A DNA stretch of 64,000 nucleotides from Perca fluviatilis (GCF_010015445.1 NC_053129.1:13722249-13786248), one strand, 5' to 3'. Counted from the first letter of the stretch, positions 29,374-42,355 are shown. Translations and numbers: made by a program. The notes: generated by a model not told the origin, from the sequence alone.

Positions 29374-29885
29374 TCAGAGGGAGGGAAAAGTAACACTTTT
29401 CATCGTCATTTTTAACACGTGATCTCTGTTCCTCCTCGTCAGGTCTGCAGCTTACTATTATTATACTCAAGGAGAATCCAGAAATAGGACTAGTACACAT
29501 CTGCCCTCCAATATCCCCGTCATACAGGAGACTCTCCTACGACTGGATTTACTGAGTGGGCTTTTTGAATTCCGGTTTTTCATTTTTCTAAATAAATATG
29601 TGAATCACTTAATCATTAAGTCTAAGAAACGACAGAAAAAAGTGTTGGCGTATCATCTAGAATAGAGACCTTTTTATGCTGCTGCAGTGTTTACTGATGT
29701 GTGCATGCTGCAAATACGGGAACTGATTTTAATCTTTTTAACTTCATTTTTGTTATTTCAGTGGGTTTTATTTTCCATCTTATGTTATGCATTCTATATG
29801 CTCTTATTTGTATCATATGTTTCATTCATTATGGCATTCTATCCTCGTTTTTATGTTCATTCTGTCTTTTTTCCCTTATTGTAAA

Positions 29886-30125
29886 GCATTTTGTACTGCT
29901 TTTCTTGTGTGTAATGTGCCATATAAATACACATTACATGTCATTTAGCGGATGCTTTTATCCAAAGCAACTTTACTGCTATACTGTATATCAGAGTTCA
30001 CACGCTTCTGGAGCAACTAGGGGTTAAGTGTCTTGCTCAGGGACACATTGGTTGATGTATCACAGTGGGAATTGAACCCAGATCTCCCACACCAAAGGCA
30101 TGCGTCTGTACTGCGCCATCACCAC
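29886..30125. mobile_element. Retroposon tail plus SINE-like fish repeat
   Basis: The left part (AAAGCATTTTGTACTGC, then GTGCCATATAAATAC) resembles 3' tails of fish LINE/SINE elements. It is followed by CATTTAGCGGATGCTTTTAT, then CCAAAGCAACTT, GGAGCAACTAGGGGTTAAGT, TTGAACCCAGATCTCC and TGCGCCATCACC. I recall this succession as a very abundant teleost SINE-like repeat. The orientation given by the family is uncertain. Confidence 0.65.
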
Positions 30126-30925
30126 CACAAAGTTTATTATTATTCAAAGTGGGAGAGCAGCCAGGAAACCTTGGACATAGGCAGAAAATGCTGAAATTTG
30201 GCCTGAAGTGAAAGATTTAGCTTGTTAATGATATACCTTTGATGATGTGTGATGATGTGTGATTATGTGTATGTAGCTGTATCCAGTTAGCAACAATCAC
30301 AAAAGAGTGCCTCAAGATGGTGGCTTCAAATTGCTCGTTTTGTCCAAATCCAATCCAAAATTGATGAATCTTTGTCGATTCAATTTCTATCGATCGATCA
30401 TTTCACCACTAATGTGGTGGTTTGTGTTTGGCACACAGTGTTGGTTATGATTTTTTAAGGCTTCCGACATATGAAATCATTTTGCAGGTTGTTTCGACAA
30501 ATACAATACCAATACAGACCAATCTGTAACATGGTTGCTTTGGAAACATACATTAAGGACAGATGTTTTCTATTATTGACAAATGCTGCTTACGGACACG
30601 CACAGTGTGTTTGTAGTTGAGATTAAGCTCAGAGTGTTTTGATGCGTTTGCATAAGCTCATTTTCCCTATGGACACCTCCTTGCCCTCAAGTGTATGCAC
30701 ATGAATATTGGAAAAAAAAATATTATCCGAGAGAGCTGTGAGAGACAGAGAGTCTGAGAATGTGTGACTCTTCGGGCCAATAATGCAATTCCGTGCTCGT
30801 CTGTGTACGACTTTGTTTGCATCTACAAAACTCGGCGCAATTGTGGCTGTGATTCTGAGTATGTACTTTTGCTGCTTGTGTGAGCATGTGTGAAACGCTG
30901 CGATATAGTGGGACTGCTTGTGACA
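30126..30925. other. Noncoding stretch, nothing recognised
   Basis: Includes a short GATGATGTGT tandem near 30240-30268 and ATCGATCGAT at about 30389-30398. No gene is supported. Confidence 0.45.
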
Positions 30926-30949
30926 GTGTGTGTGTGTGTGTGTGTGTGC
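30926..30949. repeat. (GT)n microsatellite
   Basis: Twelve perfect GT units. Confidence 0.9.
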
Positions 30950-31113
30950 GCAGAGAAAAGTTTGTCATTGAGATAGAGAGAACTTCTGCTTCAGTTATTT
31001 TGTCAACAGTGCTGGTGTTTCACTTGACTGAAAAGACCAGTCAGGAGGGACCAAAGTACCTCCTCCCTGATGGCACACTTTTCATACTGCACTCTGACTG
31101 ACCTCACCAGAGA

Positions 31114-31783
<670 letters not shown>

Positions 31784-31962
31784 TTGGGGGGCTTTTCCCT
31801 TTATTAGTTAGTGACAGTGGATAGACAGAAAAGTTGGGAGAGAGATGGGGGGAGGACACGCAGCAAAGGGCCGCAGGTCGGATTCAAACCCGGGCCGCTG
31901 CAAAGGACTCAGCCTACATGGGGCGCACGCTCTTACTGGGTGAGCTAGAGGTCGCCCCGGCA
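31784..31962 (-). mobile_element. tRNA-derived SINE, same family as 1866-2062
   Basis: Read on the minus strand: a head with AGCTCACCCAGTAAGAGCGT, box B-like GGGTTTGAATCC, then GACCTGCGGCCCTTTGC, a pyrimidine-rich part and the tail AAAGGGAAAAGCCCCCCAAA. It matches the plus-strand copy along its full length but differs at many positions, so the two are old, independent insertions. Confidence 0.85.
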
Positions 31963-34097
31963 GCATACTTTTTATTTCAAAATGCTATGCAAATGTTTTA
32001 GAAAATGTATTTTCCTGATGTTCAATGACTGGGCTTGAAATGGTTCTCAGTCGACAGAGACTTTGAACTTGGCTGGGGCCTTGAAAAGTGGACCAGGCTA
32101 CAGGTGCAAACAGGATTCTGATGGCTGCTGCTTAATGCAATATGTAGTGTGGTCCACACCAACGTGTTAAAGCAATCTGTTCCACAGTTGGGAAGTAGAA
32201 TATTTAAAGAGCTTATTTGTTATATTATAAAACAACTCCCTAGAAACCTGTTAAACATTTTTAATAGTTTTCCTATTTTTTTAACATTAAAATGAACCAT
32301 TCCCTAAGCAAGGCCCCATGACTTAGTATTGCTACAGCTCACTTATTTTAACACGGAAACCCTGTACTGTAATAAGGTGCTTTACTGCAAATATGAACTT
32401 GATGTCTACATGCGTGATATGCTAAAAGACTGAGGCTAAAGTCAGCATCCTCACCAGCTGATTGTTAGAGCTGTAGCAATTCCAGATTTTGCTGTACACT
32501 CAATTGTCTCAGAGATAATTGCGATTTACAATATTATTGTCTCTCAGTCACATTTAAAAATATGCATTTATGTATTACTTTTTTAAACAAATTAAAGTTT
32601 TGAATGAATTCCAGGATACCCCTTTTGGTTAGGTCACTGTTATGTGAACCAGATAATGTAGTAACACAGATACACAGCCTATGAAGTAAACCAGCTGTAC
32701 CCCCCATTACAAATTAGAAAAAGCGTTTTAGGAACAAAAAAATGTGTTTGCCGAACACAACGCTACCTACAAATAACACGTTTGGCTGGAGTATAAACCT
32801 CAAATCAAACAATAAGCAGGACAGAGTAGCTAATGTTACACTACTGCTCCTGGCAGGCTAACTGCAGCAATCACACCCAAACATAAGAATAATAATAAAT
32901 AATAATAGATTCAGCACTTAGAACAAGGGGAGGAAATGATACAAACAGGAAGATATGTTAGACAAATCCATCGGCATCAGCAGCTTTGAAATTGGTTTTA
33001 TCTCCAAAATGACTAATGCATTTGGATGAGAGGGCCTGAACAATCAGGAATACGTGTTCAATTTATTAATATGTGTGCCAAACAAACTTCAAAAACAAGG
33101 GAGAGATTGAATTGGCAAGATTTTCCCCGAGAGCAAAATGCAATTACCAAAGCTGTGTGTGACAAAATAAATAAATAAGGAAGTTAAAAGAGCGTATGCT
33201 TGACATAATGAATAATTTCCTCCCTGGGTCATGGCATCAACTTACTGTCTCTTCGCTGGACTTCACTTAATACAGAAATGGCTCCATTCTGTCCAGATAC
33301 AACTCATGGCCACAGTGGAAAAGGTCATCCTCAATGCCACTGTGGAGTCTAATTACCATGTATTAAATGACTCGACTTCTCTTCATTTGCATCCACCTCT
33401 GTTCGTCTTCTGTCACTCTTTACTCTTTACTATTTTTGGAGGGCAAATATCACATTTTGCAATGCATGTGTGGCTCTCCAATGGAAGCTCATGAGACAAT
33501 TTGTCACCATGGCTTTACAATGCAGATGTTCGATTCTGATACAGGAGCTCAGTGCTTTCTATTTTTTTTTTTTTTTTTACGAGTCCATAAAGCATCCATC
33601 AAGTACAGCAAATACTATTTGGAGTGGTGTTTATGTTTTGCTGGCTCTCTGTGAGATTAATGGTGATCAAATGCAGCACAAAATCAAAGCTGCACTAAAA
33701 ACGTCAGTGTGATGCAACCAAAAACCATCTCATATGGATTCAGCTTTAACCTCAGCTTAACTTCTTACCAACGATTCCTGCATTGGGGTTAAAAAGGACC
33801 AACCTAAATTTTACCCTTCAGGTGTAGTAAGGACATATCAACATCTAAACTAGTTTCCTTTATCGGAGTCAGCTCTGTATGAATTGGAGGTGTTAGTCAA
33901 AATAATAACAATCCTCATAATAGCTCTGTCACCTTGTCACGATATTTTAATGGATACCTTGGCATCACTTATGTTGCACTGCCAATCCAACCCCAAGTAC
34001 CTGCAATGCAAGCAAGTACAACAATATGGTGAAGGCTATTGAGATTGACTGAAAGCCCATTGTTAAAAAGATAAAAGACCTGTTTGGAGTTGATCAG
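31963..34097. other. Noncoding stretch with a hAT relic
   Basis: Unique-looking sequence apart from the relic at 32468-32560; AAT-rich near 32887-32908 and poly-T near 33561-33578. No gene is supported. Confidence 0.4.
32468..32560. mobile_element. hAT end fragment (relic)
   Basis: TAGAGCTGTAGCAATTCCAG is a hAT-type end and is followed by AATTGTCTCAGAGATAATTG and CAATATTATTGTC, as in fish hAT miniature elements. No matching right end was found. Confidence 0.5.
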
Positions 34098-34133
34098 CAA
34101 ATAGATCAATCTGAAATGCGATTGATCTATTTG
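34098..34133. repeat. Perfect 14-bp inverted repeat (hairpin 1)
   Basis: Arms CAAATAGATCAATC (34098-34111) and GATTGATCTATTTG (34120-34133) are exact reverse complements with an 8-base spacer. Confidence 0.9.
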
Positions 34134-34142
34134 GTTAATATC

Positions 34143-34178
34143 GCGTTTGCTACTTCACTGAAGTGAAGTAGCAAATGC
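34143..34178. repeat. Near-perfect 16-bp hairpin (hairpin 2)
   Basis: Core arms TTTGCTACTTCAC (34146-34158) and GTGAAGTAGCAAA (34163-34175) are exact reverse complements with the loop TGAA. Three more pairs outside the core, one a G-T wobble, extend the stem to 34143-34178. It starts nine bases after hairpin 1 ends. Confidence 0.9.
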
Positions 34179-37100
34179 AGGCCGTGGACAAAGCAACCTG
34201 CGTCAGCACAATCAGCTACTAAAACCATTAGTTTATTCAACCAATTATGTCCAAACTGCTGAGACAGGTTGAAACATGGCGAGGGGTGGAGCCGTAGGGG
34301 ACGAGGTGGAGGTTGAGGGGGTTAGATAGTATAATAAAGTGCACATTCACACAGCACATCACACAGCCAAGAGCCATCTTCAGGGCAATAATGCAATAAT
34401 GAGGAAATTCAATCAGCAGTGCAGGCAGTGTCTGGACTACATGACTGTTACTCGTATGATATGGTAGGGGAGCCTTTTAGTGCCGCTGTTTGCCTATCTA
34501 TTACTGTAAATGACAATACAGAATTTAGGTTGTCCAGTCTGTATAAGAAATCAAAACCAAGCCCAGAATTACAGTAAATATGAATTTAAAATGATTGACT
34601 ACTGCACTGCACAACACAACGCTCTACTGAGGCTACTTTAGCGCTCCAGTGTCTCTTATTGTGCAGAGAGCTGAATATGAGCTTTGAGTGAGGAAAACTC
34701 TGAGGCTGGCACTGACACCAGATCAGCGAAGTGGAAATGAGAAGGGCTCCCTTTAAAATCCCAGAATCACTGTGACCAAATGAAAATGCACACACTGTTC
34801 TACATTGTTACTTGTCGCACGGAAGCAATAAGTGGGAGAGTTTCACAATAGGCAAGACTAATACCTGCTGATATACCTGCGTTCCATGGGGCCTTCAGTG
34901 TGGAAATCCTCCCGTAAAAGAGCCTCTACAATTCCAAATGACTGCAGTATGAGCAGTTAGTGGAGCATATTGGATTTAATCAACCATAGAGCAAAAGGTG
35001 TGGGTGTAACGCTGATAATTCGGCATTTGAATAAGAGCGAGAAAGACGTACAAGTTTAAGCTCTCGTAGCCTGGTGTTTTGTTTTAATGATGTTCATTCT
35101 CTGTTAGGAGACCCTGATGTTCTAAGGTTTTTTCTTTCATAATCAAAGAAGATAATCCTGAGGTAGTGCGGACCGGACTGGAAAAATGTACAGCGGGTGT
35201 TAGGCTCCACTCACAGGCTGGATACCCTCAGGCTATTGAACCTTCTTTTTTTTTTGTTCTTACCTCTGGCTTCTCATGGTCGTTTCTCTAAATGACAGTG
35301 AAATATTATCGTGGGCCCAGGGATTGACGTTACCTCTGAATACTGAACCCTATCAGCTTTTTGCAGTTATAACCTGGCTCTCCAGAGTATTTCTGGGAAA
35401 CACTCATTTCCCTTGGCTGAGTCAAAGCCCCACAACATACTGACATTTAAAAAAGCTGCAGATCTTAGCGATGCTTTGCACGCTCATTATTTTTCCTCCA
35501 CAAATTACACGCGTAAGCACAAAATGTTAGTACTAGAAAATGCTGCCATTTTTCTTCCTTGTCTGTTGAGCCTCAAAGGTGTTCTTGTGTTAATTAAAAT
35601 GGTCGCCGTGGCTGCTCTGTGGCTGGAAAGCAACTATTGTGGCCACAGAGATTGCAAATGAAGAAAGGGGAATTTTTTCTTGTGTACCACATAAGAAACA
35701 ACAAGACGGTCAGATGAAATGTGGTTGGCAGTGTCCATTATTTTTGTTAAGGCTTATGGATATCTCAGGAGATGAAGGAAATAAGGCTCAAGGGAGCAGC
35801 AGAAGGGAAAAAAACTCCATCACATATCAAGAGGTGCAAACACTGACTCTTTCTCTCTCTCTCGCACACACTGAAGTACACAAGCTGTACACGGGCGCAG
35901 ATACACACAGGATTTTCAATTTGCAATCAGACCCAGCGTGGTGAACTATCCATGTTCGCCTCCACTGTCCCTTGTATTTGGCATCAAAGTTTCATGCCGC
36001 TATAAAAGCCAAATTCTCTATGACATAGTGGAGATTGCTCTGTCGAAAATGCAATCAGCCAAAGCCGCCTCAAGTGCTGATGAATTACTGTGGCTTAGGA
36101 TAAGACAATGACGTGTCAGTTTTGCACCGATTGGCTCCGTCGAGGGACAAGCACATAGGGGACCTGAAGAAGTTACAACGCAGCCCCGCATCCTCCAGAT
36201 CTGAATGGATCAACATTTTTGAATGTCAAGTTGGCTGTGCAGTATGACTCATGAGAAAACAAACTGAAGTCATTATATCAATACAGATATAATTTAATCT
36301 TCCGGTTACATCCATATTGAGGAATGTTATTTGTTCATAAAAAAAAAAAAACATTACAGTTGTATAACCACTACTGCTGCCACTAAGGTAGAAGTACTCT
36401 CATGTTGATTGTGATGATGTGATTTTATCTTAAGGACAATGTCTTGTCTATTTCTTCACTTTCCTTACTTCTGCATACTGTCATTTCCTTAGAGTACTGT
36501 GCTATCCCCCTTTGTCTTAGTCGTTTTCCAAAAAAAACTCTGGAAAAACACAGGCTCTTAAAATATATTTCTAGTGAGAACGATAATCACAGTTTGAACT
36601 TGCAGTATATAACTATTTTTTTTTATTTTACAGAAACTAGTGAATGAAAGCTTCCTTTGATTCGTCTGTTGCCTTGATGGGTTGTGCATGATGGCAGACA
36701 GGTCGTGAAGTCTTATACACAGTAATTCATGCAGATTGATGCAGGTCCAACATTTCGTTCAAATTGTGAAGTGTTACAATAATGGATGCTACTTTTCAAA
36801 ACATGATGCTCACTTTTGATCCATGCTGACGTGAGAGGGAGTTCATCTGCTTGAGTTACTAAGTGCTTATGAAAACGCTCTACTTGTGGTGCAGGTATGT
36901 AGAAGCTGTGCTGGTTACAATTAAAGGGATGAAAATGAGAAAACCTAATAGATCAGGCTTAAACTGTCTGTGCAGTTAAAGTGACAAATGTTAAAATATT
37001 TAACGAAAATATATCCAATTTAAAATAAGCTACTGCCACACGCCTTTGCTATCCAAGTGAGAGCACTCAATCCATGCTTTTTTGTTTACGAATCAAAACT

Positions 37101-37602
37101 TTGATTTGGCTATAATGCCATTAACTGACTGACCCCATCCTACGCATAACTTCCCTATCCACTTACTTCCTCTCATCCATTTTTATTTACCCATTCCCTT
37201 TCCCTCTCTCATCCCTGGTTTCCTCAGTCACCTAAAAAACGCTGCTGCAGGCAAAGGTAATTGAAAAGTGTGTAGTTGCCTACAAAAAATGCAGCTCTGA
37301 GACAGAGTAGCAAAAGGTCCACATAAAAATATGGCACGTTAACTGTCACAGAGTCAGCCGAGTCAGCCCAAAGCATTAAACACTTGTCCCACAGCTGCAT
37401 CAACTGCGATTACTGTTTACTCTCTGCAAATGCTCTGTCAATACTGGTCATGGATTTTACTGGAGCAAGCTTTCTAAAGATAGAATAGCTCTTTTAAAAT
37501 AAAAAAAATAAAAACATAACAGGAAATTTCCCTTCCACATTGATGTATTACACATGATATATTTTCCTGAGCACTCTGTTCAGTTGTTTTCATTTTGCAA
37601 CT
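34179..37602. other. Long noncoding stretch, nothing recognised
   Basis: Unique-looking sequence with short poly-T near 35248 and poly-A near 36339-36351. The open frames at 35413-35661 and 35639-35944 have no family features. Confidence 0.4.
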
Positions 37603-38990
37603 TATTAAAAAGGTCCCATGGCATGAAAATTTCACTTTTTGAGTTTTTTTTAACATTAACATGAGTTCCCCCAGCCTGTCTATGGTCCCCCAGTGGCTAG
37701 AAATGGCGATAGGTGTAAACCGAGCCCTGGGTATACTGCTCTGCCTTTGAGAAAATGAAAGCTCAGATGGGCCGATCTGGAATCTTCTCCTTATGAGGTC
37801 ATAAGGAGAAAGGTTACCTCCCCTTTCTCTGCTTTGCCCGCCCAGAGAATTTGGCTCGCCCATGAGAAAGAGAGAGACATCATGGCTTGCAAACTGCAAA
37901 CAAGCAAAGTGGCAGTTGGTCAAGGCTAGTGCCCTTTATATAGAGTGTGGCCGACTAGGGAATCGTATGTTCTGAGCTATCACGTTATGCGATTGGTTCC
38001 AAGGTGGTCACGTGTTTCGTGGACTCCATGTTTGATACCAACATTCATCTGATTCCCATTGACATAGTGCAGAATAGTGGAAAAATGTAATAAATTATTT
38101 AAAAAATGACATAAATTACTGAAAAAATGCCCAACTGTTGCGCGTTTGGCTGCAATGAAAGACAGAGAAGCGTCCCCCCGTGATCCAAAAAAGGGGAAAA
38201 GTATGGGAGCTGTTAATTATTGAGTGAGGTCTCATCTCTTCGATATGATAACAAATTACATAGGACAAATATAGTAATACCATCGTTAATGTGTAACATG
38301 CTGTCAAAAAAGTTCAAACGCTGCTCTAGAAATGAATGAAGTTTGAAGTTAGTCTTATGCTAGTGTTAGCTTTTTCGCTAGCACTCCATGTACCTAAATG
38401 CTTGTGATCTTTCAATAGTCATATGGCTTTTGGTCTCGACCCAGTCCAGGTTATGTTCATAATAATATTGGAGGGAAAGTGAAACACAGCTTGGATGGGG
38501 GTGTTGTTCGGCTTTTCACAAGTTTAGACAGCTAGCTAATGCTACACAGACGTTTGCTAACGTTAGCGCAACAGTGTTAGCCTAGCCTGCTAGGTAAATA
38601 TTGTTTCCTATATCTGCGTCCACGTTGTCAGCATAAGACCTGTGGCGTTAGTGCTCCTTTTGTACCATAATTTGAATGAAATATTGAGCTTCACTCATCT
38701 GAGATGGGTGGATTTCGGTTACATTACACACAAAGCTAGCTATAGTTAGCCTGTATGCTAGCGGACATTAGAAAGGTAAACACTGCTCAGAGACTTATTA
38801 GGTGACGTGGTCACTCACTACAATGGGCATTTTTTTGAGGCCCATTTACGATATAAAAGGTAAATATACACTGGAATGTTTCCGTAAGGGCCTTTTACAT
38901 ATTGACAAATGTTGATAACATGTATATGCCTGAAAGCTACAGACACAGAAATGGCACATACTAAGGAAAGCTCAAAAAAGAGATGATTTG
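37603..38990 (+). mobile_element. THAP-related DNA transposon copy (P- or Kolobok-like)
   Basis: The left end reads TTAAAAAGGTCCCATGGCAT and continues through GAGTTCCCCCAGCCTGTC, CCAGTGGCTAGAAATGGCGA and GGGCCGATCTGGAATCTT, a succession I recall as one of the most abundant percomorph repeats. Further in, at 38127, a short frame resembles the start of a THAP domain. THAP domains are carried by P-element and Kolobok transposases, which suggests the class, and TTAA at the left end would fit Kolobok. The right end is not visible; the limit given is where recognisable sequence fades. Confidence 0.5.
38127..38183 (+). pseudogene. Broken THAP-like start of a transposase
   Basis: The ATG at 38127 opens MPNCCAFGCNERQRSVPP and then meets a TGA. 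The pattern of paired Cys, a Gly-Cys pair four residues later and an Asn-x-Arg is what THAP zinc-finger N-termini show (the first two zinc ligands of the C2CH set). The rest of the domain, including the later Cys and His ligands, is not recoverable in any frame, so this is a dead fragment. Confidence 0.4.
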
Positions 38991-39069
38991 CTGAAAGTTT
39001 TATCAGTGATTGAGGTACAAATGCTTAACCTGAATGTGAAGTTACAATCTCAAAGATCTCTGTTTTGGC

Positions 39070-39716
39070 CCCTATGGTGATAAGCAGTAGTTGCAGGTGG
39101 GATTTTCAACATCACTTCCGATAGCAGAGACCGGAAGTGCCATCGTCCGTCCATGGGGCCGTCAGCCTTCATTTTGGCCGATTTGACATGTTTCACACAC
39201 ATTTGACGTCGGCGAGGCGAGCACTGCCGGCAGTCGGACTCAAATGACCCATCTGATTGGTAGAGTGCTAACCCGGAAACGGGGAGCGGAATGAACGTGA
39301 CTAGAGTCTCTCAAAATCTGACAAAAATCTTTTAAACTGACCTTTGTTGATCTGAAATGAAGACAGATTCAGCAACTGCACGGCCTATTTCTCGCTTAAA
39401 ATGTTTTCAGAAACACGTTTCAGTGAACCATTTTAGTACAACATGAGATTGTATTCTGAACAAGCCGCCATGAAAGTCTGCCATTGAATTTCCGGAGAAA
39501 CCAGACCCACGTGACGCATTCGTCCAATCAGCTGCCGGTTTTCATTTTTGGACGACAATACAGATTAGCGCCGCCTGCTGTTATGGAGACGTATTGCGTC
39601 TTATTGCTTTGGTGTGTCCCGAGGCAATTTCTTTTTTACCAACTCGGGGGAGACTGATCAGTCCAACTGCCTTTTCTGCCGAGGGTCAGCCGTCTGGTCG
39701 GTGTGTCTGGGCCTTA
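39070..39716. mobile_element. Unclassified DNA repeat carrying the shared cargo
   Basis: The right end, read inverted, begins AAGGCCCAGACACACC and contains GGCAGTTGGACTGATCAGTC and a second GGGACACACC. The left part contains GTCGGCGAGGCGAGCACTGC and CGGCAGTCGGACTCAAATGA. I recall this kind of sequence as an abundant teleost repeat but cannot name its superfamily. Its centre (39306-39536) recurs in the hAT element to the right. Confidence 0.55.
39306..39536. repeat. Shared cargo segment, copy A
   Basis: Matches copy B at 40306-40535 in the same orientation. Over the first 170 bases about ten differences are visible, mostly transitions, so roughly 94 percent identity by eye; the last 60 bases are more diverged but share CCAATCAGCTGCC. 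Confidence 0.9.
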
Positions 39717-39931
39717 ACACACAAGTGAGTTGAAGATCAAGTCTGTCGTGTTAGCTCCGCCTACGTTCTCTGGCGGTTGATGGAAAACACATCAATAACT
39801 GTGCGCCGCTTGTGAATTTTCCTGGGAATGTCGCCTCGGACACACACTTTGGAATACTGCAAATGCAAGGGCTTTTAACAGTGAGCCATAGGCTCAATCA
39901 CCTTTGTGCTACCTCATTCGGTGATAGACAG

Positions 39932-40736
39932 TAGGGGTGGTACGGTTCACAAAACCCACGGTTCGGTTTGTATCACGGTTTTAGGGTCACGGTTTTCGGT
40001 TCTGTACGGTTCTTGTTATTTTTTCTTTTAATCTTTAACACTCCAGAATATACTTCAGCATATGATATATAGCTAAAATTAGCATATTGAATGCATGTTG
40101 CACAAAACATGCACACAGTAGCAGTTCTATATATTGTTTTATTTCATCATAGGTACCATGAAATCCAAAATGTTCGCACACACCAGACTATAAACGACGC
40201 TGGCGCATCCTACAGCTCTGGGCAGCCTCTCTCCCACTTCACATTTCTGCAGGTGACGGGACCTGCAGCGGCACCCCACTCCACTTGAGGAGCGGTCGGC
40301 TCGGTGTCTCTCAAAATCTGACGAAAATCTTTTAAACTGACCTTTGTCGATCTGAAATGAAGACAGATTCAGCAACTGCATGGCCTATTTCTCGCTTAAA
40401 ATGTTTTCAGAAACACGTTTCGGTGAACTTTTTTAGTACAATATGAGATCGTATTCTGAACGAGCCGCCATGACAGTCTATTTTGAAATTAGGGACCAGC
40501 CAGACCCATGTGACGCGATCGTCCAATCAGCTGCCATGGGTTGCGTTTGTCACGCCTATCCCGCTCGTCATTTCCAGTAAGTGTTTTAACATAGGTGTCG
40601 AAAGTGGACACTACGGCAGTAAGAGGTTAGTGCACATTAACAGTGTACTGACGAACCGTGCGGTACACACATGCTCCGAACCGAGACTAGCGAACCGAGC
40701 GGTTCGGGTGTTTTTTCCTGAACCGTACCACCCCTA
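39932..40736. mobile_element. Non-autonomous hAT element, 805 bp
   Basis: Terminal inverted repeats TAGGGGTGGTACGGTTCA match over 18 bases. Flanking 8-mers ATAGACAG (39924-39931) and ATAGATAG (40737-40744) agree at seven of eight positions, as for an aged hAT duplication. Subterminal GGTTCGG and ACGGTT motifs are repeated. There is no transposase frame; the interior carries cargo copy B. Confidence 0.92.
40306..40535. repeat. Shared cargo segment, copy B
   Basis: Direct repeat of 39306-39536, starting exactly 1000 bases downstream, and lying wholly inside the hAT element. Confidence 0.9.
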
Positions 40737-40744
40737 ATAGATAG

Positions 40745-42284
40745 TGACTTAACAGACATTTAAATGACCACAACGCTGCAGAAATATATAATTTCTATCC
40801 ACTAATCTATACAATTAGTCACATAAAGAAAGACAATAGTGGACTAAGACTGTTCCATACAAAGTAGACTGGACTTTAAACATTTCAGTCTCAAACAATA
40901 TCCACACAGATTAACACACTCATTACCATAACATTAAAAATCCAAAATGGCCTTAGTTTAATTATAAAATCTTTTCTTTCCTTTTAAACTTCTGTGATAA
41001 CAGACAACCTGCCCTGCTAAACTCAATTCATAAGTAGAAACGCGATGCACTACTCCTTTTAAAAATTGATCTTTTGCTGTTACATGCCATTAAAAATGGA
41101 CGAGGGACCGGGTCACCGGGAGTTGGTTTTGTTTCAAAAGCGCTATTCAACATCAGCCGGAAGATAAAAATAGGCTAAATCTACACGGAGCAATAGAAGA
41201 AACCTGAGTGTTTTTTGACATCCCATTTCCCCTCTGTTCAAAAGTAGAGTACAATCACATATCATACGACGGCAGTAAAGTGCCGACTTTCCCATGTTGC
41301 CACTGTCAACATTCATTCATGTTAATTCCCAGGGTGTGGGTTCATTCTCTGTGGCTGAAGACAACACACACTAGCTAGGAGGAGGGTTTCTAGGCCCCTG
41401 CCGTGAAAACGCTCATTAAATAGTCATGGGCCTGTGTGCGGAGCTGAGCCGGGCTGCTTCAGCCTTAGTGCTCATGTTATGCTCATCACCGCGGGGGGTC
41501 AGGTAGAGTGCAAGGCTGCTCCTCTGTTACGGGACCAGTTCATCGCCACATACAGTACAGTATGAGCCTTGGCACACACCATGTTAAAAATTCAACATAC
41601 GTGCACGTTCACCTCACTTCAACCCCACGGGCTTGTCTGCATGGAGTAGGGTCACATCACGGTCACTGAGCGGTTTGACGAGTCACAGAAACACAGGATG
41701 GGCTCTTTTTTTTTTTTTTTGACTGTCTAGTCTTTTGTGAGCATGGGTGTTGGTGCATGTTTCTGTCTGAGTGAGTGTATGTAAGCTGGTTATGTGAAGG
41801 TCACCAAGCAAAGCACATGAAAGAGGAAGCAGCCTTTGAGCGCTTATCAGGTGATAAGAGTGCCATGTGTGTGTTTGGTCAGTCACAATGGAGCAGCCCT
41901 TTGCAGTGCTCAACTGGGGGAGCCCCTGAGACTCTTTCGTGAAGTGGCATGGGCTTAAGAGATCTGTTCTTGATGTTTGGTTTCTGCCCGCACTTTTATG
42001 CTGTTTTTTTTTTCTGCAGAGTTTACAATGGAAAGCACACATTTTATAGCAAGTCATGAAATGGTGCATTTTTTCCTCCACAGTGCGGGGGTGGGAGTAG
42101 TTCAGCTCTGTCACATAGAAAAACAGCAAAAAAACAGCAAGCCAAATTGTGTTTTTGTGCTTATAAACATCTAGTTGAGCTGGAACCATATGTATTTGGT
42201 GAAATACTGAAGATGCAATGATAGATATTTCAGTCAATGAAGAGGAGTTTAGAACTTACTTGGTTATTTTTAATGTCCTTGTGT
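40745..42284. other. Noncoding stretch, nothing recognised
   Basis: Unique-looking sequence with poly-T at about 41707-41720. The 184-codon minus-strand frame at 41683-42237 begins and ends in low-complexity sequence and has no family features. Confidence 0.4.
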
Positions 42285-42345
42285 CATCAATCAGCTACGA
42301 CTAATTATTATTATTTTCATTACAGATTACTCTTAATTGGCTTTA
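42285..42345. mobile_element. hAT relic fragment
   Basis: CAGCTACGACTAATTATTAT then TTTTCATTACAGATTA resembles the end of the fish hAT group with GCTGCAACTAACGATTATTT. The opposite end is missing. Confidence 0.45.
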
Positions 42346-42355
42346 GCCAACACTC

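Larger units (their letters stand above)
27714..29885. other. Noncoding stretch, purine-rich blocks and G-runs
   Basis: GA-rich purine blocks lie around 28510-28570 and 28670-28740, a G-run at 28061-28070 and a CTG-rich cluster at 29080-29106. No gene is supported. Confidence 0.45.

Noticed and set aside
37474..37923. 149-codon minus-strand open frame
   Set aside because: Lies largely in an abundant repeat, on the strand opposite the THAP-like start, with no domain.
41683..42237. 184-codon minus-strand open frame
   Set aside because: Runs through poly-T and low-complexity sequence and shows no domain.
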